Below, in pieces: positions 26,045 to 35,129 of a stretch of 51,360 nucleotides of DNA. How positions within the stretch are numbered: the stretch's first letter is position 1; the number at the start of each line of letters is the position of its first letter. The stretch covers positions 1 to 51,360 of the forward strand of contig CANFLL010000021.1 of the NCBI GenBank assembly GCA_947447825.1, read 5' to 3'. The DNA is from Chitinophagaceae bacterium (lineage in GTDB: Bacteria > Bacteroidota > Bacteroidia > Chitinophagales > Chitinophagaceae). Position numbers and translations under genes: made by a program. The notes beneath the pieces are model-generated. The model ran no database searches and was not told the DNA's origin. It was given only the letters and a program-made list of their open reading frames with translations.

Positions 26045-29000
26045 ATGGCTATACGTGTAGCAATTAATCACAAGACTACTTACAGTTACGACAGACCAGT
26101 TTCATTGTCGCCGCACATTTTTAGGTTGCGTCCTGCGGTTCATTCTCGCACACCCATTGAAGCTTATGCCTTCAAAATTTCTCCTAAAAACCATTTTATC
26201 AACTGGCAACAAGATCCATTTGGTAACTATCAGGCCAGAGTTGTTTTTCCAGAACAAACAACTGAATTGAGTGTGGAAGTGGAAGTAATTGCCGATATGG
26301 TGGTCATAAACCCCTTCGACTTCTTTGTGGAAGAATATGCTGAAAAGTTTCCATTTACTTATGCGGCTCATCTTCAAAAAGAACTGATTCCTTATTTTGA
26401 AATAAATGACGATGGAGAATTATTGAATGAATGGCTAGAAAAACTAGAAGTAACACCCGAAACTAGCATTAATGATTTTTTAGTTTTTATTAATAGAAAA
26501 GTTTATTTAGACATCAGCTACTCTATCCGTATGGAAGCTGGCGTGCAAACAGCCGAAGAAACACTAGAAAAGAAATTAGGCTCGTGCCGAGATAGTGCCT
26601 GGTTACTAGTACAGATTTTAAGACATTTAGGATTGGCTGCACGATTTGTTTCTGGATACTTAGTTCAGTTAACATCTGATGTTAAATCATTGGACGGCCC
26701 TTCTGGTCCTGAAAGTGATTTTACCGATTTGCACGCTTGGACAGAGGTGTACATTCCTGGTGCAGGATGGATAGGGCTAGACCCTACCTCTGGATTGTTT
26801 GCTGGCGAAGGTCACATACCATTGGCTTGCACACCTCATTACACTAGTGCTGCCCCAGTGGTAGGTGCTACTGACAAATGTGAAACAGCATTTGATTTCT
26901 CTAATACAGTAACTCGTATTCACGAAGATCCTCGTGTAACAAAACCATACACAGATGCTCAATGGGCTGCTATTGATGCAACTGGTTATTTGATTGATGC
27001 TGACCTATTGGCAGGTGATGTACGCATGACAATGGGTGGCGAACCCACATTTGTATCAGTGGATGATATGGAAGACCCACAATGGAACACCACCGCAGAT
27101 GGGTTGCACAAACGTATTTTGGCGCATGACCTAATATTCAGACTGAGAGACCAGTTTGGAAAGAATGGCATGTTGCATTACGGACAAGGCAAATGGTATC
27201 CCGGAGAGCCTTTGCCTCGCTGGCAATATGGGTTGTTTTGGCGCAAAGATGGGCTTCCGGTTTGGAAGAATAAAGACCTTATGGCATTGGAAACCCATAA
27301 AAAGAAATATAACTTTCAAGATGCAGAAAAGGTAGCAAAAGAACTAGCCAAACGTTTGGCTGTGCATACTGACAATGTTATGCCTGCTTATGAAGACTCC
27401 TTCTACTTTTTATGGACTGAAGGAAAACTGCCCGTAAACGTTGATCCGTTGAAAGCAAACCTAAAAGACAGCATTGAAAGAAGAACACTGGCACAAATGC
27501 TAGACAAAGGACTAGACACGCCAACAGGGTATGTGTTGCCACTGGAATGGAATTATTGGAATCAGAAATGGAGAAGCTGCCAATGGCAATTGAACAGACC
27601 ACATTTATTCTTAATTCCGGGTAATTCTCCAGTAGGATTACGCTTGCCTTTGGATTCCTTGCCAGCAGTTTCTAAAGAAAAAGAACCTCAACAAGTAGAA
27701 AGAAGCTTGTTTGAAGATTTGCCAGAATTAGAGGACTACCATGAAAGCATTGAAAGCAGGTATGGTGAAGTTACGGTGCATGAACCACCACCAGACAGGC
27801 TGAAACAATATGAGGAAGAGCGCAAAAAAGAGGCAAAAGCAAAGAAGGGCATCAAAGAAAAAGAAGGTGTAAAGAAGCCTGAACCAAAGAAAGAAGAAGA
27901 AAAAGCGGCTGGTAATGAGCCTGTTTTTGAAGTGTACACCATTAAAAAGAGCTTGTGCGTAGAAGCTAGAGATGGCATGATTTACCTGTTCATTCCTCCT
28001 GTGGATTATGTGGAGCATTACCTAGATTTGATTGCTTCTATAGAAGCTACAGCAGAGAAACTTAAAATACCCGTTCGTATTGAAGGCTATGAGCCTCCAA
28101 GAGACTACCGTATGGAGCGTATGGTGGTTTCGCCAGATCCGGGTGTAATAGAAGTTAATATTCACCCTTCCAGAAACTGGGATGAACTAAAGAGCAATAT
28201 CAATACATTGTATGAACAAGCTTTTCTATCCCGTTTAGGAACTGAGAAGTTTATGATTGATGGTAGGCATACAGGCACAGGCGGTGGCAACCACATTACC
28301 ATTGGGGGTGCTACTCCAAGTGATAGCCCCATCCTTCGCCGTCCGGATGTGTTGCGTAGCTTGATAACCTACTGGCAGCATCACCCAGGCTTATCTTACC
28401 TTTTCTCTGGCTCTTTCATTGGACCAACAAGTCAGGCACCTCGTTTTGATGAAGGACTAAATGAAAAGCTCTACGAAATGGAAATTGCTTTTAGTCAGGT
28501 GCCCGAAGGTGGTTACATTCCTTTCTGGCTAGTAGATAGATTGTTCAGGCATTTATTAACAGATTTAACGGGTAATACGCACCGAGCAGAATTCTGTATT
28601 GATAAACTGTTCTCACCAGATTCTTCATCTGGAAGACTGGGAATTTTAGAGCTACGAGCCTTTGATATGCCTCCGCATAAACAAATGAGTTTGGTGCAAA
28701 TGATATTGATTCGTGGATTGATAGCCATGTTCTGGAATAACCCGTATCAACATGATTTAGTGAGATGGGGTACAGAACTACACGATAAATTCATGCTACC
28801 ACATTATGTTAGAGAGGATTTGAAACAAGTAGTAAAAGATTTGAATGGGGCTGATTATCCTTTTGACATCAGTTGGTTTGAACCTTTCTTCGAATTCCGT
28901 TTTCCTCATTATGGTTCCATTCGTGTTCAAGGAATTGACCTTGAAATAAGAATGGGCATTGAGCCATGGAATGTGTTGGGAGAAGAGATGAGTAGCAGTG

Positions 29001-29569
29001 GAACGGCTCGTTTTGTGGATTCATCTTTAGAAAGAGTACAGGTTAAACTGACGGGGATGAACGAGGCACGTTACGTTTTGTTATGCAACGGTGCAAGAGT
29101 GCCACTAAGAGCAACAGATGTGAAAGGAGAATACGTTTGTGGCATTCGCTATCGTGCTTGGCAGCCACCAAGTGCCCTGCATCCAACCATTGGCGTAGAT
29201 ACGCCACTTACATTTGACATTATTGATGTTTGGAATGGGAGAAGTATAGGAGGATGCACCTACTATGTTTCTCATCCTGGTGGAAGGAGTTATGACACGT
29301 TCCCTGTTAATAGTTATGAAGCAGAATCAAGAAGAGTAAATCGTTTTTGGAATCAAGGCTTCACACCAGAAGCTTTGCAGGAACATATCTCCGAAATAAT
29401 TTTGCAGCCTAGGAGTATTCCGAATAAAGATGCTTTGGCTTCTGTTCAGCACTACATTAAAGAGAACAGAATTCCTTTCCTTTTTGATCCTCCACCATTG
29501 GAAGTAAACAAGGAATACCCTGCCACCTTAGATTTGCGCCAAAGTTGGAGTAGGCGACATAAGAAGTAA
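26045..29569 (+). CDS. Transglutaminase-like protease fused to DUF2126
   Basis: 1174 residues. Residues 1-120 match the bacterial transglutaminase N-terminal domain (T-T-Y-S-Y-D-R-P-V...H-I-F-R-L-R-P). Residues ~150-260 are the transglutaminase core with the triad Cys181 (G-S-C-R-D-S-A-W), His230 (D-L-H-A-W) and Asp246 (G-L-D-P-T). The remaining ~900 residues correspond to the DUF2126 region (M-G-G-E-P-T-F-V-S-V-D-D...H-T-G-T-G-G-G-N-H...D-R-L-F-R-H-L-L-T-D-L-T-G-N-T-H-R-A-E-F), interrupted near residues 590-625 by a Lys/Glu-rich linker. This fusion is usually found with a circularly permuted ATP-grasp and an alpha-E protein in a proposed peptide-tagging system; none of these partners is adjacent here. 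No signal peptide is seen, so it is probably cytosolic. Confidence 0.88.
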   Translation: MAIRVAINHKTTYSYDRPVSLSPHIFRLRPAVHSRTPIEAYAFKISPKNHFINWQQDPFGNYQARVVFPEQTTELSVEVEVIADMVVINPFDFFVEEYAEKFPFTYAAHLQKELIPYFEINDDGELLNEWLEKLEVTPETSINDFLVFINRKVYLDISYSIRMEAGVQTAEETLEKKLGSCRDSAWLLVQILRHLGLAARFVSGYLVQLTSDVKSLDGPSGPESDFTDLHAWTEVYIPGAGWIGLDPTSGLFAGEGHIPLACTPHYTSAAPVVGATDKCETAFDFSNTVTRIHEDPRVTKPYTDAQWAAIDATGYLIDADLLAGDVRMTMGGEPTFVSVDDMEDPQWNTTADGLHKRILAHDLIFRLRDQFGKNGMLHYGQGKWYPGEPLPRWQYGLFWRKDGLPVWKNKDLMALETHKKKYNFQDAEKVAKELAKRLAVHTDNVMPAYEDSFYFLWTEGKLPVNVDPLKANLKDSIERRTLAQMLDKGLDTPTGYVLPLEWNYWNQKWRSCQWQLNRPHLFLIPGNSPVGLRLPLDSLPAVSKEKEPQQVERSLFEDLPELEDYHESIESRYGEVTVHEPPPDRLKQYEEERKKEAKAKKGIKEKEGVKKPEPKKEEEKAAGNEPVFEVYTIKKSLCVEARDGMIYLFIPPVDYVEHYLDLIASIEATAEKLKIPVRIEGYEPPRDYRMERMVVSPDPGVIEVNIHPSRNWDELKSNINTLYEQAFLSRLGTEKFMIDGRHTGTGGGNHITIGGATPSDSPILRRPDVLRSLITYWQHHPGLSYLFSGSFIGPTSQAPRFDEGLNEKLYEMEIAFSQVPEGGYIPFWLVDRLFRHLLTDLTGNTHRAEFCIDKLFSPDSSSGRLGILELRAFDMPPHKQMSLVQMILIRGLIAMFWNNPYQHDLVRWGTELHDKFMLPHYVREDLKQVVKDLNGADYPFDISWFEPFFEFRFPHYGSIRVQGIDLEIRMGIEPWNVLGEEMSSSGTARFVDSSLERVQVKLTGMNEARYVLLCNGARVPLRATDVKGEYVCGIRYRAWQPPSALHPTIGVDTPLTFDIIDVWNGRSIGGCTYYVSHPGGRSYDTFPVNSYEAESRRVNRFWNQGFTPEALQEHISEIILQPRSIPNKDALASVQHYIKENRIPFLFDPPPLEVNKEYPATLDLRQSWSRRHKK

Positions 29570-29603
29570 TTGGGGTGTGATAATGGATAAGTATTAATTG
29601 TTA

Positions 29604-29633
29604 TTTGATATTTGTAGGGTTAGGTTACATTTG
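29604..29633 (+). promoter_or_regulatory. Promoter of the small coiled-coil gene
   Basis: TTTG at 29604-29607 and TACATTTG at 29626-29633, with 18 bp between, fit the Bacteroidota -33/-7 consensus. The start codon follows 55 bp later. Confidence 0.55.
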
Positions 29634-29688
29634 CCACCGATTGCGTAACTATCAATTTGATACATAGCAATTAAACAACTCAATAACA

Positions 29689-30069
29689 ATGACAATAGAA
29701 ATTTCAGACATACAATTGTTCACGTTGTTAAAAGAAAAGGTTGGGGAAAAAGAGGCTACGACTTTAATAGATTATGTGAGGCAAGAAACAAATAGTACTG
29801 TAGTTAAAACAAAAGAACTTTTGAGTAAAGATATTTCCTCACTTCAGACTCATATTGATAGGCAATATATCAATTTAGATTTAAAATTTGCAGGTATTGA
29901 TGAAAAGTTTAGAATAATAGATGAAAGATTCAAATTACAAGAACAATCATTAGCCTTAAAAATTTCTGACTCAAAAAATGAAATGATGAAGGCAATGTAT
30001 ATTACCAGCTTTATTCAAATAATATCTATTATTGGTGGTCTAATGGCGTTGGTAAAGTTCATTAAGTAG
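29689..30069 (+). CDS. Small coiled-coil protein with C-terminal membrane anchor
   Basis: 126 residues. Residues 38-96 are predicted coiled coil (heptad-like I-D-R-Q-Y-I-N-L-D-L-K-F-A-G-I-D-E-K-F-R). A single hydrophobic segment covers about residues 101-121 (I-T-S-F-I-Q-I-I-S-I-I-G-G-L-M-A-L-V), followed by K-F-I-K. The layout resembles DUF1640/CCDC90-like small proteins, but I cannot assign a family with certainty. It has its own promoter upstream and an intrinsic terminator directly downstream, so it is probably a single-gene transcript. Confidence 0.7.
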   Translation: MTIEISDIQLFTLLKEKVGEKEATTLIDYVRQETNSTVVKTKELLSKDISSLQTHIDRQYINLDLKFAGIDEKFRIIDERFKLQEQSLALKISDSKNEMMKAMYITSFIQIISIIGGLMALVKFIK

Positions 30070-30105
30070 TATATAAAATTTAAAATAAGGTTTTGTTCAT
30101 TCAGG

Positions 30106-30143
30106 AGACCTATAAAGTTTAAAAGCTTTATAGGTCTTTTTAT
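30106..30143 (+). terminator. Rho-independent terminator after the coiled-coil gene
   Basis: A perfect 12-bp stem AGACCTATAAAG/CTTTATAGGTCT with an 8-base loop is followed by TTTTTAT. It separates the coiled-coil gene from prfC. Confidence 0.88.
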
Positions 30144-30174
30144 AAAAGTATAACAGTAAGAAGTAAATAGTAAC

Positions 30175-31764
30175 ATGAAATTTGAGAAGGAAATAAACCG
30201 CCGTAAAACGTTTGCCATTATATCTCACCCGGATGCGGGAAAGACAACCCTAACAGAGAAACTATTGTTGTTTGGAGGTGCTATTCAAACGGCAGGTGCA
30301 GTTAAAAGTAATAAGATTAAGAAGCATGCCACCAGCGATTTCATGGAAATTGAACGCCAGCGTGGTATCAGTGTTGCTACCAGTGTGATGACATTTGAGT
30401 ATGAAGGCTTCTTGATTAACCTCTTGGACACCCCTGGTCACAAGGATTTTGCCGAAGACACTTACAGAACATTGACAGCTGTGGATTCTGTTATCTTGGT
30501 AATTGATAGTGTTAATGGGGTTGAAGACCAAACTCGTAGGCTTATGGAAGTGTGCCGTATGCGAGACACACCCGTTATTGTTTTTGTGAATAAGATGGAT
30601 AGGGATGGCAAGAATCCGTTTTACTTGATGGAAGAGATTGAAAATGAACTGAAACTAACACTCCATCCAATGACTTGGCCCATTAATAGTGGTAAGGATT
30701 TTAAGGGTGTATATAATTTATCAAACAAAAGCCTACGCCTTTTTGCAGCTAGTACAAAAGGTGAAGAAGATGAAACCACATTTGCTATCTCAGATTTATC
30801 TGATACTATCCTTGAAGCTAAGATTGGGGAGAGAGATGCAAATCAATTGAGAGAGGATGTGGAATTGATTGATGGTGTTTATGGAGAATTGAATAAAGAA
30901 GATTACCTAACAGGAAAGGTAGCCCCTGTATTTTTTGGTAGTGCTGTAAATAACTTTGGTGTTCAGGAAATGCTAGATACTTTTATTACCATTGCGCCTG
31001 TGCCTCGTAGCCGTGAAACATCGATGCGATTATTAGAAGTAGGTGAAGACAAATTCAGTGGTTTTATCTTTAAAATTCATGCTAACCTTGACCCTAAGCA
31101 CCGTGACAGAATTGCTTTTTTACGTGTTTGTAGTGGTCGTTTTGAACGTAATAAATACTTTCACCATGTTCGATTAGATAAGGACATTCGTTTCAGTAAT
31201 CCTTATTCGTTCCTTGCTCGCAGCAAAGATGTGATTGACGATGCCTATCCGGGTGATGTGGTTGGGTTATTTGATACTGGTTCTTTTAAGATTGGTGATA
31301 CCTTGACCGAAGGAGAAAACTTCTTTTTTACCGGTATCCCTACTTTCTCCCCTGAAATATTTAAAGAGTTGGTGAACAAAGACCCCATGAAAACAAAGCA
31401 ATTGGAGAAAGGGGTTAGTCAGCTAACGGATGAAGGCGTTGCGCAGTTATTTACGCAGTTTGGCGGTAATAAAAAGATAATAGGTTGCGTGGGAGATTTA
31501 CAGTTTGAAGTTATCCAATATCGTTTATTGCAAGAATATGGAGCTGCTTGCGAGTTTAGAACAATGCCATTCTTTAAAGCTTGTTGGTTAACGAGCAAGG
31601 ATAGCAAAAAGTTAGAAGATTTCCTTCGATTCAAACAACAAAATAGTGCAGCAGACAAAGATGGCAATCCTGTTTATCTAGCACAAAGCGAATGGTTTTT
31701 AAACACAGAAATCAGCAACAATCCAGATATTCAGTTTCATTTTACTAATGAAGTAAATAAGTAA
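30175..31764 (+). CDS. prfC: Peptide chain release factor 3
   Basis: 529 residues, the normal length for RF3, a GTPase that recycles RF1/RF2 from the ribosome after termination. The GTP-binding motifs are intact: G1 H-P-D-A-G-K-T-T at about residues 18-25, the switch I region with R-Q-R-G-I-S-V, G3 D-T-P-G-H at about 85-89, and G4 N-K-M-D at about 139-142. The C-terminal domains carry the RF3-typical [14 protein letters not shown]3 is distinguished from EF-G by length and the [12 protein letters not shown] start. It sits between two terminators and is probably monocistronic. Confidence 0.96.
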   Translation: MKFEKEINRRKTFAIISHPDAGKTTLTEKLLLFGGAIQTAGAVKSNKIKKHATSDFMEIERQRGISVATSVMTFEYEGFLINLLDTPGHKDFAEDTYRTLTAVDSVILVIDSVNGVEDQTRRLMEVCRMRDTPVIVFVNKMDRDGKNPFYLMEEIENELKLTLHPMTWPINSGKDFKGVYNLSNKSLRLFAASTKGEEDETTFAISDLSDTILEAKIGERDANQLREDVELIDGVYGELNKEDYLTGKVAPVFFGSAVNNFGVQEMLDTFITIAPVPRSRETSMRLLEVGEDKFSGFIFKIHANLDPKHRDRIAFLRVCSGRFERNKYFHHVRLDKDIRFSNPYSFLARSKDVIDDAYPGDVVGLFDTGSFKIGDTLTEGENFFFTGIPTFSPEIFKELVNKDPMKTKQLEKGVSQLTDEGVAQLFTQFGGNKKIIGCVGDLQFEVIQYRLLQEYGAACEFRTMPFFKACWLTSKDSKKLEDFLRFKQQNSAADKDGNPVYLAQSEWFLNTEISNNPDIQFHFTNEVNK

Positions 31765-31781
31765 TACCAAGTGAAAAACAA

Positions 31782-31818
31782 TCGTGGTTATAAGCTTTTA
31801 AATGGGCTATAATCACGA
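31782..31818. other. Hairpin downstream of prfC
   Basis: TCGTGgTTATAaGC pairs with GCtATAAtCACGA across a 10-base loop with few mismatches. It lies between the prfC stop and the bidirectional terminator and may stabilise the mRNA end. Confidence 0.5.
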
Positions 31819-31823
31819 ATGCC

Positions 31824-31872
31824 AAAAAGGTCAAAAGCGATTAGTATTAAAACTATTAGCTTTTGACCTTTT
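31824..31872. terminator. Bidirectional terminator between convergent prfC and thioredoxin gene
   Basis: AAAAAGGTCAAAAGC pairs with GCTTTTGACCTTTT, with an additional inner AGT/ACT pair. There is an A-run on the left and a T-run on the right, so it can stop transcription from both sides. Confidence 0.82.
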
Positions 31873-31896
31873 AAACTTTCGTCATTGAAGAATCTA

Positions 31897-32964
31897 TTAT
31901 TTCAATGTCTCTTTCAACTTTTCCATTAACTCCTCCCCTCTTAGGTTTTTGCCAATAATCTTACCCGTTGGATCAAGCAACATGTTTGATGGAATACTTT
32001 CTATCTTATACAATTTTGCTGCGGCATTTCCCCATTGTTGTAAATCACTAATGTGCGTCCAAGGTAATTTATCATCATTGATAGCTTTAATCCAGTTTTC
32101 TTTATCCTTATCAAACGATACACCAAGCACAGTGAAGTTTTTATCTTTAAACTTATTGTAAGCAGCTAACACATTTGGATTTTCCATGCGGCATGGTCTG
32201 CACCAACTAGCCCAAAAGTCAACCAACACATATTTACCACGAAAAGAAGAAAGACTAACAGGTTTATTTGCTGTATCATTCTCAGTAAAATCGGTTGCAA
32301 TGCTTCCTATTTGGCCAATCTTGGCTGCTGAAATCATTCTTTCAATCTCACTTGCAAAAACTATCTTTTTAGCAGAGGGTTGTAGCACATTATACTTGGC
32401 TTCTAACGCATCACCTTCGTATAATTTAGCAAACTGATACAATATAAAAGCACTTACAGGAGAAGCTGCATTAGTCTTTATAAAATTATCAGTGAAAGAT
32501 TTTAAAGCATTCTTATTGGCAGTAAATACTGCTATCAAACTATCGCGCTTTTTGCTAGGTTTTTCGGCATTAATGGTTGTGATTAGTTTGCCTAATTTAT
32601 CATTAAGTGGCAAGAATCCTTTCACAAAAGTCTTGTACTCACCTTGAGGAACAGAGCCTGTAAAAACCGCACTTTTCATGGCACCTAATTGCCCAGTGAC
32701 AGTTACGTTTTCATTTCCCAAAAAGAGTTCTGTGGACTCTTGTGTACCTATAAAACTTAATTGAAAGAAACTAATATCACTCACCTTTCCATTCAGGGTA
32801 AACTTACCAGCCTTGGCATAATCTTGCGCAACCGTATTGCCCTGAATATCTTGCAAAAATACTAGGGTACTATCTTTTAACCCCTTAACATTTCCTTTTA
32901 AAGTATATCCATTTTGGGCTATTGAAACAATTGGCAATAACAGTACTATCAGTAACTTTTTCAT
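31897..32964 (-). CDS. TlpA-like thioredoxin with N-terminal DUF4369 domain
   Basis: 355 residues. A short signal peptide (1-16, ending S-I-A-Q) sends it out of the cytosol. Residues ~18-110 match the DUF4369 beta domain (Y-T-L-K-G-N-V-K-G-L-K-D-S-T-L-V-F-L), residues ~110-220 are a helical linker, and residues 225-355 form a TlpA/AhpC-TSA thioredoxin domain with redox-active W-C-R-P-C (Cys255, Cys258) and a cis-proline segment (S-I-P-S-N). Likely a periplasmic thiol-disulfide reductase. It begins only 15 bp after hisIE and may be transcribed with the his genes, but has no known role in histidine synthesis. Confidence 0.88.
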   Translation of the reverse strand: MKKLLIVLLLPIVSIAQNGYTLKGNVKGLKDSTLVFLQDIQGNTVAQDYAKAGKFTLNGKVSDISFFQLSFIGTQESTELFLGNENVTVTGQLGAMKSAVFTGSVPQGEYKTFVKGFLPLNDKLGKLITTINAEKPSKKRDSLIAVFTANKNALKSFTDNFIKTNAASPVSAFILYQFAKLYEGDALEAKYNVLQPSAKKIVFASEIERMISAAKIGQIGSIATDFTENDTANKPVSLSSFRGKYVLVDFWASWCRPCRMENPNVLAAYNKFKDKNFTVLGVSFDKDKENWIKAINDDKLPWTHISDLQQWGNAAAKLYKIESIPSNMLLDPTGKIIGKNLRGEELMEKLKETLK

Positions 32965-32979
32965 TCGCTTGTTTTATAT

Positions 32980-33588
32980 TTATTTTTTATGTCTGCTTTG
33001 TAATACTTCCAAAACCTCGTGCAATTTATAATCTTTGGCTTTAAGTAACAATAAATAATGAAATAATAAGTCTGCGGCTTCTCCTAAAAACAAGTCTTTG
33101 TCGTTATCTTTTGCTTCAATCACCAATTCTACAGCTTCTTCTCCCACTTTTTGAGCCACTTTATTAATACCTTTTGCCAACATCTTGGCGGTATAGGAAG
33201 TTTCTGGAGCGGCTTTACTTCTTTGTTCAATTATATCTTCCAAGTAAAATAAAAAGTCGCTCGATTCATTCTTTTCATCCCAACAAGTATCAGCACCGGT
33301 ATGGCAAACTGGGCCAACGGGATTTGCCTTAATCAATAAAGTATCATTATCGCAATCAATAACAATGGATTCTAACAATAAAAAGTTACCACTCTCCTCC
33401 CCTTTTGTCCAAAGGCGTTGTTTACTACGGCTATAAAATGTTACTTTACCAATAGATTTAGTTTCGGCAAGAGCAGCCTCGTTCATAAACCCAAGCATCA
33501 ACACTTTACTTGTTTTGGCGTCTTGAATAACCGCAGGAACCAATCCATCGGCATACTTTTCGAAATCAACTTTTATATCTATACTCAT
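32980..33588 (-). CDS. hisIE: Bifunctional phosphoribosyl-AMP cyclohydrolase / phosphoribosyl-ATP pyrophosphatase
   Basis: 202 residues. HisI half (1-110): T-F-Y-S-R-S-K-Q-R-L-W-T-K-G-E-E-S-G-N, metal ligands D-C-D-N-D at 78-82 and zinc cysteines Cys95 and Cys102. HisE half (~112-200): I-I-E-Q-R...S-Y-T-A-K-M-L...K-V-G-E-E-A-V-E-L-V-I-E-A-K-D...E-A-A-D-L-L-F-H-Y. It carries out the second and third steps of histidine synthesis. It lies 54 bp downstream of hisF in the same direction. Both domains look complete. Confidence 0.95.
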   Translation of the reverse strand: MSIDIKVDFEKYADGLVPAVIQDAKTSKVLMLGFMNEAALAETKSIGKVTFYSRSKQRLWTKGEESGNFLLLESIVIDCDNDTLLIKANPVGPVCHTGADTCWDEKNESSDFLFYLEDIIEQRSKAAPETSYTAKMLAKGINKVAQKVGEEAVELVIEAKDNDKDLFLGEAADLLFHYLLLLKAKDYKLHEVLEVLQSRHKK

Positions 33589-33642
33589 TATTTGCTTTGA
33601 AAACCATTAATTAATTGCGCAGACGAAAATATGGTTATGTCT

Positions 33643-34470
33643 TTATATACGCACATGAATATTTTGTTCTTTAAGATAACTTTTCAAATCGGGGATACTT
33701 ATTTCCTTAAAATGAAAGATACTTGCCGCCAAAGCAGCATCTGCTTTGCCTTTCGTAAACACATCAACAAAGTGTGGCATTGTTCCACCGCCACCACTTG
33801 CAATGATTGGCACAGGCAACAAATCGCTCAAAACACTGGTAATATCCAACGCAAAACCCTGCTTTGTACCATCATGATTCATGGAAGTAAGTAGTATTTC
33901 GCCAGCGCCTAAGTCCACCGCTTGCTTTGCCCAATCAATTGTTTTAGCTTGTGTTTTTATGCGTCCACCATTAAGGTAAACATACCATTCGCCATCATCC
34001 TCCAAACGGGTATCAATAGCCAAAACAACAAATTGGCTACCAAATTCCTTTGCCAAATCATTAATTAATTGAGGGTTTCTAAAGGCTGCCGAGTTTATAC
34101 TTACCTTATCAGCCCCATTTTTCAATAACACAGAAGCATCATCAATAGAACTAACACCACCACCAACAGTAAACGGAATATTAATATATCGTGCAATTCT
34201 GTTTACCAGTTCGCTCAACGTTTTACGCTTTTCTACTGTAGCTGTAATATCCAAAAAAACCAGTTCATCAGCACCTTGTTCGGCATAGAAGGCACCCAAT
34301 TCAACTGGGTCGCCCGCATCACGGATATTCTCGAAGTTTACCCCTTTAACTGTTCTTCCATCACGAATATCGAGGCAAGGAATGATGCGTTTTGCGAACC
34401 CCTCCGCCCCTGCCCCTCCGCCCCTAAAGGGGGACTGTGAAGCACCCGAACTATTGATATTTTGTTCCAT
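33643..34470 (-). CDS. hisF: Imidazole glycerol phosphate synthase cyclase subunit, with element-derived N-terminal extension
   Basis: 275 residues, about 24 more than the usual ~251. The normal protein begins at residue ~26 ([18 protein letters not shown]), with catalytic Asp34 and a second Asp in A-I-D-T-R. The extra N-terminus, [20 protein letters not shown], is mostly encoded by a G/C palindromic element and its flanks (34399-34436). The ATG at 34470 is the only Met before the conserved start. With HisH it forms the synthase that closes the imidazole ring. Upstream lies the 81-bp repeat array, whose units contain a near copy of this gene's start region. A start at a non-ATG codon nearer the conserved domain cannot be excluded. 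Confidence 0.95.
   Translation of the reverse strand: MEQNINSSGASQSPFRGGGAGAEGFAKRIIPCLDIRDGRTVKGVNFENIRDAGDPVELGAFYAEQGADELVFLDITATVEKRKTLSELVNRIARYINIPFTVGGGVSSIDDASVLLKNGADKVSINSAAFRNPQLINDLAKEFGSQFVVLAIDTRLEDDGEWYVYLNGGRIKTQAKTIDWAKQAVDLGAGEILLTSMNHDGTKQGFALDITSVLSDLLPVPIIASGGGGTMPHFVDVFTKGKADAALAASIFHFKEISIPDLKSYLKEQNIHVRI
34399..34436 (-). repeat. G/C palindromic element inside hisF
   Basis: On the gene strand it reads AGTCCCCCTTTAGGGGCGGA, then GGGGCAGGGGCGGAGGGG, so the right part is duplicated. It is translated as [12 protein letters not shown]. The frame differs from that used in trpA. Confidence 0.85.
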
Positions 34471-34503
34471 TTTAAATTATTAAGTTTATACAACCTCAAT
34501 TCT

Positions 34504-34866
34504 GTAAACGACCTAGTTTCCCTTTAGGGACGGAAGGGCAATATCTTCCATTTTAAATTGTTAAAATTAAATGTCTTTCACCCAGTAAACGACCTAGTTT
34601 CCCTTTAGGGACGGAAGGGCAATATCTTCCATTTTAAATTGTTAAAATTAAACGTCTTTCACCCAGTAAACGACCTAGTTTCCCTTTAGGGACGGAAGGG
34701 TATTATCTTCCATTTTCAATTGTTAAAATTAAACGTCTTTCACCCAGTAAACGACCTAGTACCCCTTTAGGGGCGGAGGGGTTACTTAGTTTCCCTTTAG
34801 GGACGGAAGGGTAATATCTTCCATTTAAAATTCTTTAATTTAGACATCTTTCACCTAATGAACGAC
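34504..34866. repeat. 81-bp tandem array with embedded G/C elements and mini-ORFs
   Basis: Three exact-length 81-bp units start at 34504, 34585 and 34666. A fourth, longer unit at 34747 carries an extra inserted G/C element (ACCCCTTTAGGGGCGGAGGG). Each unit includes TTTCCCTTTAGGGACGGAAG. On the minus strand each unit has a 12-codon ORF reading M-E-D-(I/N)-(A/T)-L-P-S-L-K-G-N-stop, at 34513-34551, 34594-34632, 34675-34713 and 34786-34824. The sequence around each mini-ORF start (ATTTAAAATGGAA) is the same as around the hisF start. Confidence 0.9.
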
Positions 34867-34929
34867 CTATTTTTTCTTTAAATACGAACTGGTATAAGAA
34901 AAAAGAAAATTTTATTCATCAATAAAATG

Positions 34930-35097
34930 ATTTACTTGATGAAGTTTTTCATTTATCTAATGAAATTTTCCATTTACTTGAAGAAGTTTTTCATTTACTT
35001 AATGAAGTTATTCAATTAATTAATGAAGTTTTTCAATTACTTAATGAAGTTTTTCGTTTACTTGATGAAGTTTTTCATTTACTTGATGAAGTTTTCC
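34930..35097. repeat. Eight 21-bp tandem repeats between hisA and hisF
   Basis: Consensus ATTTACTTGATGAAGTTTTTC, repeated eight times without spacers and with one to four changes per unit. It ends 32 bp before the hisA stop codon. Stops occur in most frames, so it is treated as non-coding. A 30-codon hydrophobic plus-strand frame at 34927-35019 is noted under findings. Confidence 0.9.
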
Positions 35098-35129
35098 ATT
35101 TTCCTCATCAAGAAAACAAGCCAATTTTA

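Noticed and set aside
27728-28018. Minus-strand frames inside the transglutaminase-DUF2126 gene
   Set aside because: They mirror the Lys/Glu-rich linker as Phe/Leu-rich frames; the plus-strand protein has family motifs on both sides.
34504-34866. Classical His-rich leader-peptide attenuator for the his genes
   Set aside because: The mini-ORFs contain no His codons and there is no terminator/antiterminator pair.
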